Assembly (NCBI GenBank): GCA_003645435.1
Contig: QNFD01000016.1
Span: 1 to 16,273, forward strand
Direction of reading: 5' to 3'
Length of the DNA stretch: 16,273 bases
Source: Gammaproteobacteria bacterium
GTDB taxonomy: Bacteria; Pseudomonadota; Gammaproteobacteria; GCA-001735895
The notes under the pieces are model-generated. The model was not told the origin of the DNA, did not search any database, and saw nothing but the letters and a program-made list of their open reading frames with translations. The translations under genes and the position numbers were made by a program. Positions 7,162 through 14,931 of this stretch are shown piece by piece. The number at the start of each line of letters is the position of its first letter. Position 1 is the stretch's first letter.

Positions 7162-8133
7162 CTAGCTAACCAGGCGTTCGGCTTCGTAGAGTGTCTGCAT
7201 TCCTGCTGACTTTCGATAGGCATTCTCACTCAGGTAGCGTCGCCAGCGCCGGGCATTTGGTTCTCCATGATACAAACCAATAACATGACGCACCATTTTG
7301 GTTAACGGCATACCCTGCGCCAGCTGATGCTCGATATAGGGGTAAATCTCATGCAGCAGGGCCTGACGGGATTTAAGTCTCGATGCAGGCGCCTCGAATA
7401 TCAATTGGTCGACATTATGTAGCAGGTATGGATTCTGGTAAGGTTCTCGACCGAGCATCACGCCGTCAACTCGCTGCAAATGCTGCCGGCATGATTCAAG
7501 GCTTTTAACCCCGCCATTAATTATGACTTCGGTATCAGGAAAATCCTGCTTAAGCCGATAAACCCAGTCATATTTCAATGGCGGTATTTCTCGATTCTGT
7601 TTGGGACTGATGCCGTTTAGCCAGGCGTTGCGCGCATGTACGATCAGGGCGGCGGCGCCCGCTTCGATTTGTATGGCGGCAAATTGACTAAAAATCATAT
7701 AATCATCCTGTTGGTCGATGCCGGTGCGATGCTTTACCGTGACAGGCAATGAGCACCCAGACACGAGTGCCTGAATGCAATCGCTCACCAGACCGGGATC
7801 GGCCATCAGGCAGGCTCCGAAACTACCCGACTGCACCCGATCACTGGGGCACCCACAATTTAAATTAATATCGTCGTATCCATACTCTTCACAAATTTTC
7901 GCGACCCGGTATAGCTGCTCTGGATCCGATCCACCTACCTGTACCGCGACCGGATGTTCTTCTTCACTAAATCCCAGCAGGTAATCCCGATCCCCATGGA
8001 TAATCGCCGCAGCGGTCACCATCTCTGTATATAGCAGGATATTTTTAGAAAACAGGCGCAAAAAATAGCGGCTGTGCCGGTCGGAACAGTCCATCATCGG
8101 TGCGATGCAAAATTTTCGGTTCAGTTTGACCAT
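7162..8133 (-). CDS. dusA: tRNA-dihydrouridine(20/20a) synthase DusA
   Basis: FMN-dependent enzyme that reduces uridine 20/20a in the tRNA D-loop to dihydrouridine with NADPH. The 323-residue protein begins with the DusA-type FCIAPMMDCSDRHSRYFLRL, then has YTEMVTAAAIIHG (35-47), VAVQVGGSDPE (62-72), INLNCGCPSDRVQSGSFGAC (89-108; Cys108 aligns with the catalytic cysteine), VTVKHRTGID and INGGVKSLE. The C-terminal helical domain includes MVRHVIGLYHGEPNARRWRRYLSEN. The PSDRVQ and NREIPPL segments separate it from DusB and DusC. Its ATG is three bases after the relA stop (TGA GCG ATG), so it is likely translated from the same message. Confidence 0.94.
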   Translation of the reverse strand: MVKLNRKFCIAPMMDCSDRHSRYFLRLFSKNILLYTEMVTAAAIIHGDRDYLLGFSEEEHPVAVQVGGSDPEQLYRVAKICEEYGYDDINLNCGCPSDRVQSGSFGACLMADPGLVSDCIQALVSGCSLPVTVKHRTGIDQQDDYMIFSQFAAIQIEAGAAALIVHARNAWLNGISPKQNREIPPLKYDWVYRLKQDFPDTEVIINGGVKSLESCRQHLQRVDGVMLGREPYQNPYLLHNVDQLIFEAPASRLKSRQALLHEIYPYIEHQLAQGMPLTKMVRHVIGLYHGEPNARRWRRYLSENAYRKSAGMQTLYEAERLVS

Positions 8134-8136
8134 CGC

Positions 8137-10278
8137 TCAGGCTAAGCGTTTGACGTCCTGAACATTAGGGATCTGGCCCAGATTATCAATAATTGATACC
8201 AGTTCATCGACACCATGAATTTCGATTGTGAGCCTGGTGTAAACCATTTGCTCCAGTTTGTTGGTTGTCGAATTGATATTCAGCAGGTTTATTTTCTGGT
8301 TTGCGAGTATGGTGCTGACATCCTGCATTAAACCGGTTCGCTGAAACGCGGTCAGGGAAATTTCCACCGGATAAACCGACTGCGCGTCCTCACCCCACTC
8401 TACTTCGATCAGACGCTGGCGTTTTTGTTCTGGCAGCGCCAGCATATTGGGACAGTTATGCTTGTGTATCGTAATCCCTGAATTGATCGTAATAAAACCA
8501 ATAATCAAATCGCCGGGCACCGGATTACAACAGCGGCCAAATTGCGTCATCAGGTTGCCAACACCGTGAATACTCACCGCTTCCTTGCTACTGGGTGGTT
8601 TCAGCTCAGACTTTTTAAGCTTTTTAAATGGATCAACCGATTCTGGTTCGGCCTGTAAAAATCCAATAATTTGCGCCGAGGTAATTAAACCGCGCCCCAT
8701 GTCGGCAAAAAACTGATCGCTATCATTACGTTTAAAATGCCCGGTGAGTTCTTTTAAACTGGCATTGTGGATCGAATATTTTGTCAACATACGATCATAC
8801 AAAGCCTTACCATCCAGCAGATTTTGCTCAAAGTCCTGATGATTAAACCAGTTTCGCACCTTGGAACGGGTACCCGCTGATTGTATAAATCCGAGGTTTT
8901 TGTTCATCCAGTCGCGGCTGGGTTTACTTTCCCTGGTGGTTAATATTTCAACTTCATCGCCTGTTTGCAGCTTTTTCGTGAGATTGACTATACGGCCATT
9001 CACCTTTGCGCCACGACATCTATGCCCTACTTCCGAATGCACCGTATAAGCAAAATCCAGTGGTGTGCCACCCTGAGGTATATCGATAACCTGGCCCTGT
9101 GGGGTAAATACGTAAACCCTGTCGCTGGTCAACTCAGTCGATATTTCCGAGATCACTTCCGAGACACCCTCGGCTGAACCGTCGAGCATGTCACGCATGG
9201 CCGAAATACTTTTTTCCATGCGCTGATCGAGATTGACACCCTCCTTGTAGCGCCAGTGGGAAGCAACCCCGAATTCAGATTTTTCGTGCATTTCAAAGGT
9301 GCGTATCTGTACCTCGACAACCTGCCCGTCATCGGTTACCACCGCTGTATGCAGGGATCGGTAGCCATTTTCCTTGGGGTTAGCGATGTAATCATCAAAC
9401 TCTTTCGGGATGTGTTGCCAGGTGGTATGCACAACCCCGAGCACGGCGTAACAATCGGCTACTGTATCAACCAGAATTCGTACCGCGCGTACATCGAAAA
9501 GCTCATGGAATTCGAGATTTTTCTTTTGCATTTTTCGCCAAATGCTGACGATGTGTTTAACCCGTCCGCTTAGCTTGTGCCTGATATCCTGTTCCAGCAG
9601 CAGGCTACCTAACTGGGCGGTGAACTGTTGAATAAATGCCTCTCGTTCACTGCGTTTTTGTTCGAGCAAGGTCGCAATTTTTTTAAAGGCAAGCGGTTCC
9701 AGGGCTCTAAAGGACAGGTCTTCCAACTCCCATTTTATCAGGCCCATGCCGAGCCGATTGGCCAGGGGTGCAAATATATCCAGTGTTTCCTGCGCAATAC
9801 AGCGGCGTTCTTCGTAACTGGTATGTTTCAGGAGTTTCAGATGTTCCACCCGATAACACAATTTAATCAACATAACCCGCACATCGGAAATAATCGCCAT
9901 CAACAATCGACGCAATTTCTCAGCCTGTTCGGGTGTCTTGAATCTCGACTGGTTGCATTCCTGCAGGTTATGCAGTCTATTAACACCCTGGGTTAAAAGC
10001 GTCACTTTTTTACCGAACTGTTTTTCGATATCTGCGGTGTTGAGCACCCCCTGTAACTCCGGATCGCTGAGCAACGTGGCTATCAGGGTGCTGCGATCGG
10101 TACCCATTTCGAGCACGCGTTTGGCCACATCGACACTACGAGGCCTGCTTTTATCAACACGCTCAGCATTGAGTGCATAATCGAGAGCGCGCCCTATGTC
10201 ATCGTCCCAGTTAATTTTTTCACTGATAGATTCAACGAGTTCCTCTCTTTCAGTGGTCATCGATTGACTGTCCGGCAT
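8137..10278 (-). CDS. relA: RelA, monofunctional (p)ppGpp synthetase
   Basis: Makes (p)ppGpp from ATP and GTP/GDP on ribosomes stalled with uncharged tRNA (stringent response). Domains of the 713-residue protein: N-terminal pseudo-hydrolase (about 20-190); synthetase (about 220-345, GRVKHIVSIWRKMQKKN, ELFDVRAVRI, EFDDYIANPKENGYRSLHT); TGS (about 387-447, VYVFTPQGQVIDIP); helical region; zinc-finger/RIS segment with Cys583, Cys584 and HKHNCP (605-610); ACT (about 636-712). Two marks make it RelA rather than SpoT: the HDxxED hydrolase motif is replaced by SDPELQ (71-76), and the synthetase carries EFDD (293-296), the RelA form, instead of RxKD. E. coli RelA has 744 residues. Its ATG overlaps the ybbP stop by one base (TGATG), without a clear Shine-Dalgarno; Met7 is an alternative start. 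It is followed at once by dusA. The usual rlmD/mazG neighbours are absent. Confidence 0.95.
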   Translation of the reverse strand: MPDSQSMTTEREELVESISEKINWDDDIGRALDYALNAERVDKSRPRSVDVAKRVLEMGTDRSTLIATLLSDPELQGVLNTADIEKQFGKKVTLLTQGVNRLHNLQECNQSRFKTPEQAEKLRRLLMAIISDVRVMLIKLCYRVEHLKLLKHTSYEERRCIAQETLDIFAPLANRLGMGLIKWELEDLSFRALEPLAFKKIATLLEQKRSEREAFIQQFTAQLGSLLLEQDIRHKLSGRVKHIVSIWRKMQKKNLEFHELFDVRAVRILVDTVADCYAVLGVVHTTWQHIPKEFDDYIANPKENGYRSLHTAVVTDDGQVVEVQIRTFEMHEKSEFGVASHWRYKEGVNLDQRMEKSISAMRDMLDGSAEGVSEVISEISTELTSDRVYVFTPQGQVIDIPQGGTPLDFAYTVHSEVGHRCRGAKVNGRIVNLTKKLQTGDEVEILTTRESKPSRDWMNKNLGFIQSAGTRSKVRNWFNHQDFEQNLLDGKALYDRMLTKYSIHNASLKELTGHFKRNDSDQFFADMGRGLITSAQIIGFLQAEPESVDPFKKLKKSELKPPSSKEAVSIHGVGNLMTQFGRCCNPVPGDLIIGFITINSGITIHKHNCPNMLALPEQKRQRLIEVEWGEDAQSVYPVEISLTAFQRTGLMQDVSTILANQKINLLNINSTTNKLEQMVYTRLTIEIHGVDELVSIIDNLGQIPNVQDVKRLA

Positions 10279-12731
10279 CAGGATCGCAGTATTTTCATCG
10301 GGGAAATATTATAGACCTTTCGGCTTACCAGGGTGCCGGCAATTGTCAGTATCAGGCTAGCCGAAAGGAGACTGTAACCCCATAAAGCGGGAGAAAACTG
10401 ATAATTTATATCAAAGAAGTAGACACTGATAAACCATGCCGAGAGGCTGGCAAACAAAGCCGAAAACAATCCGACCAGACTGCCCATGAGGGTGAACTCG
10501 AGCACATTAATCCGATATAGCTGACTGGTTTTAGCCGACATTGCGCGCAATAGCGAAGATTCCATCTGCCGTTCGCGCTTGCCAGTCTGAATTGCCGCCA
10601 ACAATACGATGAAGGCTGATGCGACCGCAAAAATGAAAAAGAACTCCAGCGCGATCGAGGCGCGGTCGACGATGCCGCGCATGCGCGCCATCAACTCGGT
10701 AATATCGAGCAGGGTCAGCGCCGGGAAGCGTGACAGCAGTTGTTTAAGATCGGACTTTTGATCATCTTTGATCAAAGCACTCAATAACCAGGTTTGCGGT
10801 AGATCTTCGATGAGCTGGCGGTTGGTGATGATATAAAAATTTGGTTTAAAATTTTCCCAGAGTACCGATCGAATGTTGGTAACAGGCGCCTCGATCACCT
10901 CGCTTCCGACCGTAAAAGACAGGATATCGCCGAGATTAATCTGTAGCTTCTGCGCCAACCCCTGTTCTACTGAAAGCTGTGCCCCTGTGTCAGATGAGTC
11001 AATCCATTCACCATCAATAACGGCGTTGTCGTCCGGTAAATCCTCGGCATGGCTCAGATTAAAGGTATGCTGTGTGAGATGATGCGCGCGGGGATCGTCG
11101 AACTCTATTGTGTCCACGACCTGACCGTTGATATGGGTCATTCGAGCTCTTACGAGGGGATAGGCCGCCGATGAAGATACGTCACGATCGTGCAGAAACT
11201 GCTTTATCCCGCTTACATTCCCAGTCGGGATATTAATCAAAAAATAGTTTGGAGTATCATCGGGTAACTGGGTCTGCCAGGAATCCAGCAACTCATTCTT
11301 AACCACGACTATGAGCAGTATCGCCAACAACGCCAGGCTGAAACCAGACATCACGAACATCGCCCCGCGCGCACTGGTCTTTAATCGACTCAGTAAATAC
11401 TGCCTTATCCAGAACCGACGTTTCGTTGTAGACAGGAGTAGTTTTATAATCATCTGAAAGATGAGCGGTAACAACAGGGCAACGAGTAAAACGATAGCAA
11501 GGGTAGCAATAGCAAGCGTTGAGTTTTGCATGAGGATGACCAAAACCAGGAATACCGAGGCGATTGCCACGCCAAAAACCAGCAGGTTTCGACGCATCGA
11601 TCGCGCATCACTGATGTGACGAAAAACCTGCATCGGCGGCGTTGCAATGACATTCACCAAATAGGGAAGACTGAATCCGACGAGGCTGATAAAACCGACA
11701 ATCGCGGCAATCAGGTAAGGCCTGACGGTGTATACCTGCGGAAGCGACTTGCCGAACCAGCCATCGAGCGCCCATTGCAATGGAAACTGGGAAAACCAGC
11801 CCACTCCAATACCAATTATTGTTGCGATTATCCAGATCTTGCCCAATTGCCAGGCGTAAAACCGGTACAATCTGGATTGCGAAATGCCAAACGCCCTCAA
11901 CATGGCGACCTTGGGTGCCTCCTGGCTTGCTGTATATCGCGCGGTGATAGCTATTGCTACCATCGCGATAACCAGGGTCAGAACAATCGACAGGGCAAAA
12001 AACTTGCGCGTGCGTTCCAACGCCTGGCGCATTTCGGGTCGCGCATTTTCCAGGTTCTGAATCCGCTCGGCCTCGGCGAGCCGGGGCCTTAGCCAGGCGG
12101 TCAGCTCCGCAATTCGATCCTGCTCGCCGGCAAATAACAGGCGGTACTGGACCCGGCTACCCGCAATCACCAGCCCGGTGCCGGGCAAGTCCTCGAGGTT
12201 CATTAATATTCTGGGCGCGAGATTGAACAGGGTACCGCCACGATCAGGTTCATAGCTTAATAACCAGCTCGCCCTGAGCGGCAGGCTGCCAAGCGTCACC
12301 GTCTCCCCAAGCAACACAAGTAACTTGGAATCAAGCCAGACTTCTCCAGCCGCAGGACCCCGATCCACCTTGATCCTGTTACCGACCAGTTCTGCAGCCC
12401 GTTCCAGTTGCCCCCGCAGAGGATAGTTTTGATCCACCGCTTTTAATTCGACCAGTTGGGCATCATCGTTGATGAAAATGGCCGTGGTCAAACTCGTTGT
12501 TGTCGATACCTGTAATCCGATGCTACGCGCCCGCTGCGCATAGTCATCGCTAAAAGGGCGGTTCGAAATAACCACCAGGTCGGCAGCCAGCAGTTCGCTG
12601 GCCTGGCGATCCAGTAACAAACTGATACGTTGCGTGATGAGCTGACTCGCATTGACAATGGCAATGGTGATCACGGTGGCGATCAGCATCAGCCAATATG
12701 ACTGAATCACCGGCAATCCTGATATTTTCAC
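10278..12731 (-). CDS. ybbP: YbbP-like FtsX-family ABC transporter permease
   Basis: Large permease of the MacB/FtsX superfamily (type VII exporter-like), partner of the ATPase encoded just upstream. The 817 residues are close to E. coli YbbP (about 800). Predicted membrane segments are near 11-27, 243-263, 296-313, 337-361, 383-400, 403-432, 457-477, 690-713, 742-765 and 783-803, i.e. two FtsX modules plus two central helices, with large periplasmic domains at about 28-240 and 480-690. The post-helix AMLRAFGISQSRLYR (276-290) and SLLRAMSAKTSQLYR are the coupling-type loops that contact the ATPase. Start is GTG (12731) within GTGA, overlapping the ybbA stop by 4 bases. Substrate is unknown; the tesA linkage in E. 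coli has suggested a lipid or envelope role, which is inference. Confidence 0.9.
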   Translation of the reverse strand: MKISGLPVIQSYWLMLIATVITIAIVNASQLITQRISLLLDRQASELLAADLVVISNRPFSDDYAQRARSIGLQVSTTTSLTTAIFINDDAQLVELKAVDQNYPLRGQLERAAELVGNRIKVDRGPAAGEVWLDSKLLVLLGETVTLGSLPLRASWLLSYEPDRGGTLFNLAPRILMNLEDLPGTGLVIAGSRVQYRLLFAGEQDRIAELTAWLRPRLAEAERIQNLENARPEMRQALERTRKFFALSIVLTLVIAMVAIAITARYTASQEAPKVAMLRAFGISQSRLYRFYAWQLGKIWIIATIIGIGVGWFSQFPLQWALDGWFGKSLPQVYTVRPYLIAAIVGFISLVGFSLPYLVNVIATPPMQVFRHISDARSMRRNLLVFGVAIASVFLVLVILMQNSTLAIATLAIVLLVALLLPLIFQMIIKLLLSTTKRRFWIRQYLLSRLKTSARGAMFVMSGFSLALLAILLIVVVKNELLDSWQTQLPDDTPNYFLINIPTGNVSGIKQFLHDRDVSSSAAYPLVRARMTHINGQVVDTIEFDDPRAHHLTQHTFNLSHAEDLPDDNAVIDGEWIDSSDTGAQLSVEQGLAQKLQINLGDILSFTVGSEVIEAPVTNIRSVLWENFKPNFYIITNRQLIEDLPQTWLLSALIKDDQKSDLKQLLSRFPALTLLDITELMARMRGIVDRASIALEFFFIFAVASAFIVLLAAIQTGKRERQMESSLLRAMSAKTSQLYRINVLEFTLMGSLVGLFSALFASLSAWFISVYFFDINYQFSPALWGYSLLSASLILTIAGTLVSRKVYNISPMKILRS

Positions 12732-13417
12732 CCCTGCTCCTGATTCTGTAGTCGGCCCGACTCGATTAAAATCTGCCGATCTCCACGCCGCGCCAACTCG
12801 GTCTCGTGAGTTACCAGTATTAAGGTAGTACCAGCCTGATCGCGCAGACGAAACATTAATTCCGCTATTTGATGGCCTGTTCCTGCGTCCAGATTGCCGG
12901 TAGGTTCATCGGCGAATAATATCTCTGGCTTAACCGCAAAAGCACGTGCTATGGATACTCGCTGTTGTTCGCCGCCGGACAAGAGGTCAACCAGTGTATT
13001 TTGTTTTGGTCCGAGCCCAACCTGCTGCAGACTATCCATCGCCCGTTCAGCGGCATCATCTGCACCACCCAGTTCCAGCGGCAACATCACATTTTGTAAC
13101 GCTGTCGCACCCTGCACGAGCTGAAACGACTGGAATACAAAACCTACCTTGCCGGCACGAATAGCCGAGCGTTGCTCCTCGGTCTTGTCGCCGAGTGATT
13201 GCCCCAGTAGCTCTATTTCGCCCGAGGTGATGTTATCCAGACCCGCCATCAATCCTAGCAGAGTAGTTTTTCCCGATCCGGAGGCACCTTTGATAACCAG
13301 TGCTTCCTGGTATTCTACATTCAATGATATATTCTGCAGGATATCGAGACTGCCGTCGGGCGTATCGACCGTTTTAGTCACTTCCCGCACCGAGATGCAA
13401 AAATTATTTTCAATCAT
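12728..13417 (-). CDS. ybbA: YbbA-like ABC transporter ATP-binding protein
   Basis: Cytoplasmic ATPase (LolD/MacB-type) that powers the YbbP-like permease. The 229-residue protein has Walker A GASGSGKT (44-51), Q-loop Gln96 (FVFQSFQL), signature LSGGEQQ (146-152), Walker B ILFADEP followed by TGNLD (166-177) and H-loop His204 (LVTHE), so it should hydrolyse ATP. The ATG at 13417 lies inside the divergent tesA coding region, giving a 23-base head-to-head overlap. No strong Shine-Dalgarno is visible, only a purine-rich stretch. E. coli YbbA has a similar N-terminal length before the first strand, so the start is reasonable. Its stop overlaps the ybbP start by 4 bases. It is the first gene of the unit that continues through relA and dusA. 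Confidence 0.93.
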   Translation of the reverse strand: MIENNFCISVREVTKTVDTPDGSLDILQNISLNVEYQEALVIKGASGSGKTTLLGLMAGLDNITSGEIELLGQSLGDKTEEQRSAIRAGKVGFVFQSFQLVQGATALQNVMLPLELGGADDAAERAMDSLQQVGLGPKQNTLVDLLSGGEQQRVSIARAFAVKPEILFADEPTGNLDAGTGHQIAELMFRLRDQAGTTLILVTHETELARRGDRQILIESGRLQNQEQG

Positions 13418-14027
13418 TAGCTTTGTCTTTTTATTGTTGGTTCAGACCCTGGTTTGTGCCGATAATTCAGCCCCCAGAATATTGATTCTCGGTGATAGCC
13501 TGAGCGCTGCGTATAATATACCGATCGATAAGAGTTGGCCTGAATTATTTCGCTCCAATATAAGGGCAAGTCATCCACAATCAAGCGTAATCAACGCCAG
13601 TATTAGCGGCGAGACAACGTTTGGCGGGGTGCAACGACTGGCGAAATTACTCGATAAACATGCACCAGACCATTTGATTATCGAACTTGGCGGTAACGAC
13701 GGATTAAGAGGTCTCAATTTTACCCAGTCCGCCGCAAACTTGAGCCAGATGGTTATGCAGGCACAACAACAGGATGTTTCCGTGATGTTGATTGGCGTGC
13801 GCATGCCGCCAAATTTCGGTCCTGCGTACAACGCACGCTTTCAACAAATTTTTGAATCGATCTCGCTACAACAGGAAGTTTATTACTTGCCAAGGTTTCT
13901 CGAAGGTATTGCGGCCGGCGAAGCCGGCTTGATGCAAAACGATGGCATTCACCCGACCGCCGAGGCACAACCGATACTGGCGAAGAAAGTGTTCGATGCG
14001 ATGCAACTGGTGTTGAGCAACCATTGA
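13395..14027 (+). CDS. tesA: TesA, periplasmic GDSL esterase (acyl-CoA thioesterase I / lysophospholipase L1)
   Basis: SGNH/GDSL hydrolase exported to the periplasm, active in relatives on acyl thioesters, lysophospholipids and some esters. The 210-residue precursor has a signal peptide ([20 protein letters not shown] followed by CA, cleavage likely after residue 22). The four SGNH blocks are intact: GDSL with Ser35, Gly72 in SISGET, GGND with Asn101, and DGIHP with Asp183 and His186. I chose ATG 13395 because it gives a complete signal peptide with Lys3; the open frame runs back to 13149 but that part is antisense to ybbA. The start overlaps ybbA by 23 bases. In E. coli tesA is likewise divergent from ybbA-ybbP, which supports the call. 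Confidence 0.94.
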   Translation: MQKLFSIISFVFLLLVQTLVCADNSAPRILILGDSLSAAYNIPIDKSWPELFRSNIRASHPQSSVINASISGETTFGGVQRLAKLLDKHAPDHLIIELGGNDGLRGLNFTQSAANLSQMVMQAQQQDVSVMLIGVRMPPNFGPAYNARFQQIFESISLQQEVYYLPRFLEGIAAGEAGLMQNDGIHPTAEAQPILAKKVFDAMQLVLSNH

Positions 14028-14036
14028 TTCAGATTC

Positions 14037-14131
14037 CCCTCACCCTAACCCTCGCGAGGCGTCGCACCGCCCCAGAGGGGCGAGGGGATAATAATACTCC
14101 CTCTCCCTCTGGGAGAGGGCAGGGGTGAGGG
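14037..14131. repeat. REP-like nested-hairpin repeat between convergent genes
   Basis: An imperfect inverted repeat has ends CCCTCACCC (14037-14045) and GGGTGAGGG (14123-14131), extending with mismatches to 17 bases on each side. Inside are the 10-bp palindrome CCTCGCGAGG (14050-14059), hairpin CGCCCC-AGA-GGGGCG (14068-14082) and hairpin CCCTCTCCC-TCT-GGGAGAGGG (14099-14119). The CCCTCTCCC/GGGAGAGGG core resembles dispersed intergenic repeats common in proteobacterial genomes; copy number in this genome cannot be seen. It fills the gap between the tesA and HAD gene 3' ends and could block read-through in both directions. Confidence 0.6.
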
Positions 14132-14140
14132 TAAGTATCC

Positions 14141-14827
14141 CTAAAGCAACAGCTCGAGTTCGTGCAAACTGGATATCTGGTATTTGGGATGCGGCAATTC
14201 ATCCGGCCATGCTGTATCTTCGCGATTAATCCATACGGCCTGCAGACCCGCTTCGATTGAACCGACCACATCGTAGTGCGGATGATCTCCCACATATAGA
14301 ACGCGATCCACGGAGGCCCCAAAACGTTCCGCCAGGTGATGGAAAATTTGCTTGTCTGGCTTTGCCACCTGTAGATCGGAAGCGCTCACCGCATGTTCGA
14401 TTAAGTGCCCGAGACCCACCTTTTCGACGTTGGCATTACCATTGCTGATTGCCCCAAGCCGATATTTTGACTGCAGACGTTCGAGACAGGGCAAGACATC
14501 ATCATAAAAACTAACTTCTTGCCTGGCATCATAGAACACATCGAAGCCGCCCTCTGATACGTCAATTGGGTCGTATTGCGCCTCGATCGCCAGGCGCTTT
14601 AAAAATTCCTGGCGCATCAGCGAAAAATCTATCGTAAAACGCTTATCCTGTTCCATAAATTGCTTACGCGTTTCAACCATTTGTATGGCCGTATGGCGTT
14701 CGGTGATACGGGGATAGTGGTGTTGTAACCATCGGTACAGGGTTTGCTCGGCGTGTTCAAGGGTTGGCATACAGGGCCACAGAGTGTCGTCCAGGTCGAA
14801 GGCAATGATGGTGATATTCTTGAGCAT
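14141..14827 (-). CDS. HAD-superfamily phosphatase, YigB-like
   Basis: Cytosolic haloacid dehalogenase-type phosphohydrolase of 228 residues. All four motifs are present: I DLDDT (11-15, Asp11 nucleophile and Asp13 acid/base), II SNGN (128-131), III Lys156 (VAKPDKQIF) and IV GDHPHYD (180-186). The helical cap between about 16 and 105 makes it subclass I. It resembles YigB-type proteins, which in E. coli dephosphorylate FMN and a riboflavin-pathway intermediate, but substrate assignment inside this superfamily is unreliable by eye, so I give no symbol. The ATG at 14827 has no good Shine-Dalgarno. It is divergent from ispG, with the 36-bp palindrome beginning 20 bases upstream of its start, and convergent with tesA. 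Confidence 0.87.
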   Translation of the reverse strand: MLKNITIIAFDLDDTLWPCMPTLEHAEQTLYRWLQHHYPRITERHTAIQMVETRKQFMEQDKRFTIDFSLMRQEFLKRLAIEAQYDPIDVSEGGFDVFYDARQEVSFYDDVLPCLERLQSKYRLGAISNGNANVEKVGLGHLIEHAVSASDLQVAKPDKQIFHHLAERFGASVDRVLYVGDHPHYDVVGSIEAGLQAVWINREDTAWPDELPHPKYQISSLHELELLL

Positions 14828-14847
14828 TTAGTTTACAGGAATTTCAA

Positions 14848-14883
14848 CCCAGTTAAAGCGATAACGTTATCGCTTTAACTGGG
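14848..14883. promoter_or_regulatory. Perfect 36-bp palindrome, candidate operator
   Basis: The left arm CCCAGTTAAAGCGATAAC (14848-14865) is followed with no gap by its exact reverse complement (14866-14883). The centre, GATAACGTTATC, resembles the operators of LacI/GalR-family repressors (central CG dyad flanked by A/T), but the symmetry is far longer than such a site needs. It lies between the divergent HAD and ispG starts, and its right arm covers the candidate -35 box of ispG. No cognate regulator is encoded in the window. A cruciform or a transcribed hairpin are other readings. Confidence 0.5.
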
Positions 14884-14902
14884 CGCTATAGTTCATTATT
14901 AT
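14874..14902 (+). promoter_or_regulatory. Candidate ispG promoter
   Basis: TTTAAC (14874-14879, three of six matches), a 17-bp spacer and TATTAT (14897-14902, five of six) would start transcription near 14909, giving a leader of about 23 bases before ATG 14932. The -35 box lies inside the palindrome's right arm, so a protein bound there would be expected to interfere with this promoter. Confidence 0.35.
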
Positions 14903-14931
14903 ATCAGACCATTTCATTCTGGTTGCTGTGC

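Noticed and set aside
8137..10278. Calling the RelA/SpoT-family gene spoT (bifunctional synthetase/hydrolase).
   Set aside because: The HDxxED hydrolase motif is replaced by SDPELQ and the synthetase carries EFDD, the monofunctional RelA form.
11526..12092. A 188-codon open frame on the plus strand.
   Set aside because: It lies wholly antisense to the ybbP permease gene and its composition (many Arg, Asn, Gln, His) shows no recognisable domain.
13149..13394. An N-terminal extension of 82 residues on tesA, since the frame is open back to 13149.
   Set aside because: It is antisense to conserved ybbA sequence and would bury the clear signal peptide that begins at ATG 13395.
14029..14322. A 97-codon minus-strand frame running through the REP-like repeat.
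   Set aside because: It overlaps the HAD gene in another frame and its C-terminal part is translated repeat sequence.
14830..14879. A mirror-image promoter for the HAD gene, TTTAAC (14856-14851) and TAAACT (14835-14830) on the minus strand.
   Set aside because: The -10 box would be two bases from the ATG, so transcription would begin inside the gene; the -35 match is also only three of six.
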